NCBI GenBank assembly: GCA_004552155.1
Contig: SFPF01000165.1
Span: forward strand, 1 to 6,195
Length of the DNA stretch: 6,195 bases
From: Bacteroidales bacterium
Lineage (GTDB): Bacteria; Bacteroidota; Bacteroidia; Bacteroidales; Bacteroidaceae
Direction of reading: 5' to 3'
Part shown: positions 6,017 to 6,195 of the stretch, one piece after another
Layout: every line of letters starts with the position of its first letter
How positions within the stretch are numbered: position 1 is the stretch's first letter
Program-made: the position numbers and the translations under genes
The notes under the pieces: generated by a model
What the model was told of the DNA's origin: nothing
The model's input: the letters and a program-made list of their open reading frames with translations, nothing else
Databases searched by the model: none

Positions 6017-6072
6017 GAGTAAATGAGTAAACAAGTAAACGAGTAGACGAGTAAACAAGTAGACAAGTAAAC
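6017..6072. repeat. Seven tandem octamers upstream of the kinase gene
   Basis: Seven consecutive 8-bp units fit RAGTARAY: gagtaaat, gagtaaac, aagtaaac, gagtagac, gagtaaac, aagtagac, aagtaaac. Degenerate copies flank them (gagtagaa at 5995-6002, gtagat at 6011-6016, gaggag at 6073-6078). On the gene's strand they read GTYTACTY. The array starts about 50 bp upstream of the kinase ATG, in the likely promoter or leader. The units vary at fixed purine positions, so this is an old array rather than a fresh expansion. Confidence 0.85.
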
Positions 6073-6079
6073 GAGGAGA

Positions 6080-6195
6080 TTTTCGTGCAAGTGAGCGCAG
6101 AGCCGAACGATTGCGTTAAGCCAAATGAGCAAAATCGAGTTTACTCGAATTTTGCCATGGCGAGCAATCGCACTTTTAAGAACTTGTTCGGGCTA
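6080..6195. repeat. Second copy of the palindromic intergenic repeat family
   Basis: 6080-6108 matches 456-484 at 27 of 29 positions, and aacttgttcgggcta at 6181-6195 matches 482-496 exactly. The insert between these two parts is nested hairpins: cgattgc (6108-6114) pairs with gcaatcg (6164-6170), and gcaaaatcgagt (6129-6140) pairs with actcgaattttgc (6143-6155) with one bulge. The outermost agccgaac (6101-6108) can pair with gttcgggct (6186-6194). The element is cut by the window edge. No ORF of note lies here. Confidence 0.7.

Noticed and set aside
6017..6072. CRISPR array
   Set aside because: Eight-base units with no spacers; not CRISPR-like.

Overview
The window looks like a chromosomal piece of a Bacteroidales bacterium, most likely Prevotella-like. 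The clues are a TamL-type surface-antigen lipoprotein, a Bacteroidetes-style tyrosine autokinase of the Wzc type, no Shine-Dalgarno sequences before the genes, weak TAnnTTTG-like -7 boxes, and GC-rich genes set in AT-rich intergenic DNA packed with palindromic repeats. The genus is an inference; no rRNA or other marker is present.

Layout: 1-796 has no credible gene. It holds a short tandem repeat, a promoter-like box and a large imperfect inverted repeat of about 480 bp (266-745). From 797 to 3384 on the + strand is one Omp85/TamA-family gene (tamL), split by a frameshift at about 2210-2212. The gap 3385-3607 carries two strong stem-loop terminators between convergent genes. From 5967 down to 3608 on the - strand is one polysaccharide co-polymerase/tyrosine autokinase gene (Wzc-like), split twice: in a purine run at about 5454-5466, and by a perfect 19-bp tandem duplication at 4170-4207 inside the codons of the ATP-binding P-loop. 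From 5968 to 6195, upstream of the kinase, lie seven octamer repeats and another copy of the palindromic repeat family seen at 430-560.

Functionally there are two envelope genes: an outer-membrane insertion factor, and an inner-membrane regulator of chain length and export of exopolysaccharide or capsule. They converge, so they are not an operon. With the frame breaks repaired, the two proteins would be about 862 and 779 residues, both normal for their families. As written, neither is intact. Three breaks in two adjacent genes can mean sequencing or assembly errors, real decay, or (for the 19-bp repeat) a reversible switch; the sequence alone cannot decide.

I see no RNA genes, no CRISPR array, no transposase and no clear new multi-gene system. 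The most interesting signals are the P-loop duplication, the octamer array before the kinase gene, and the large inverted repeat before tamL.
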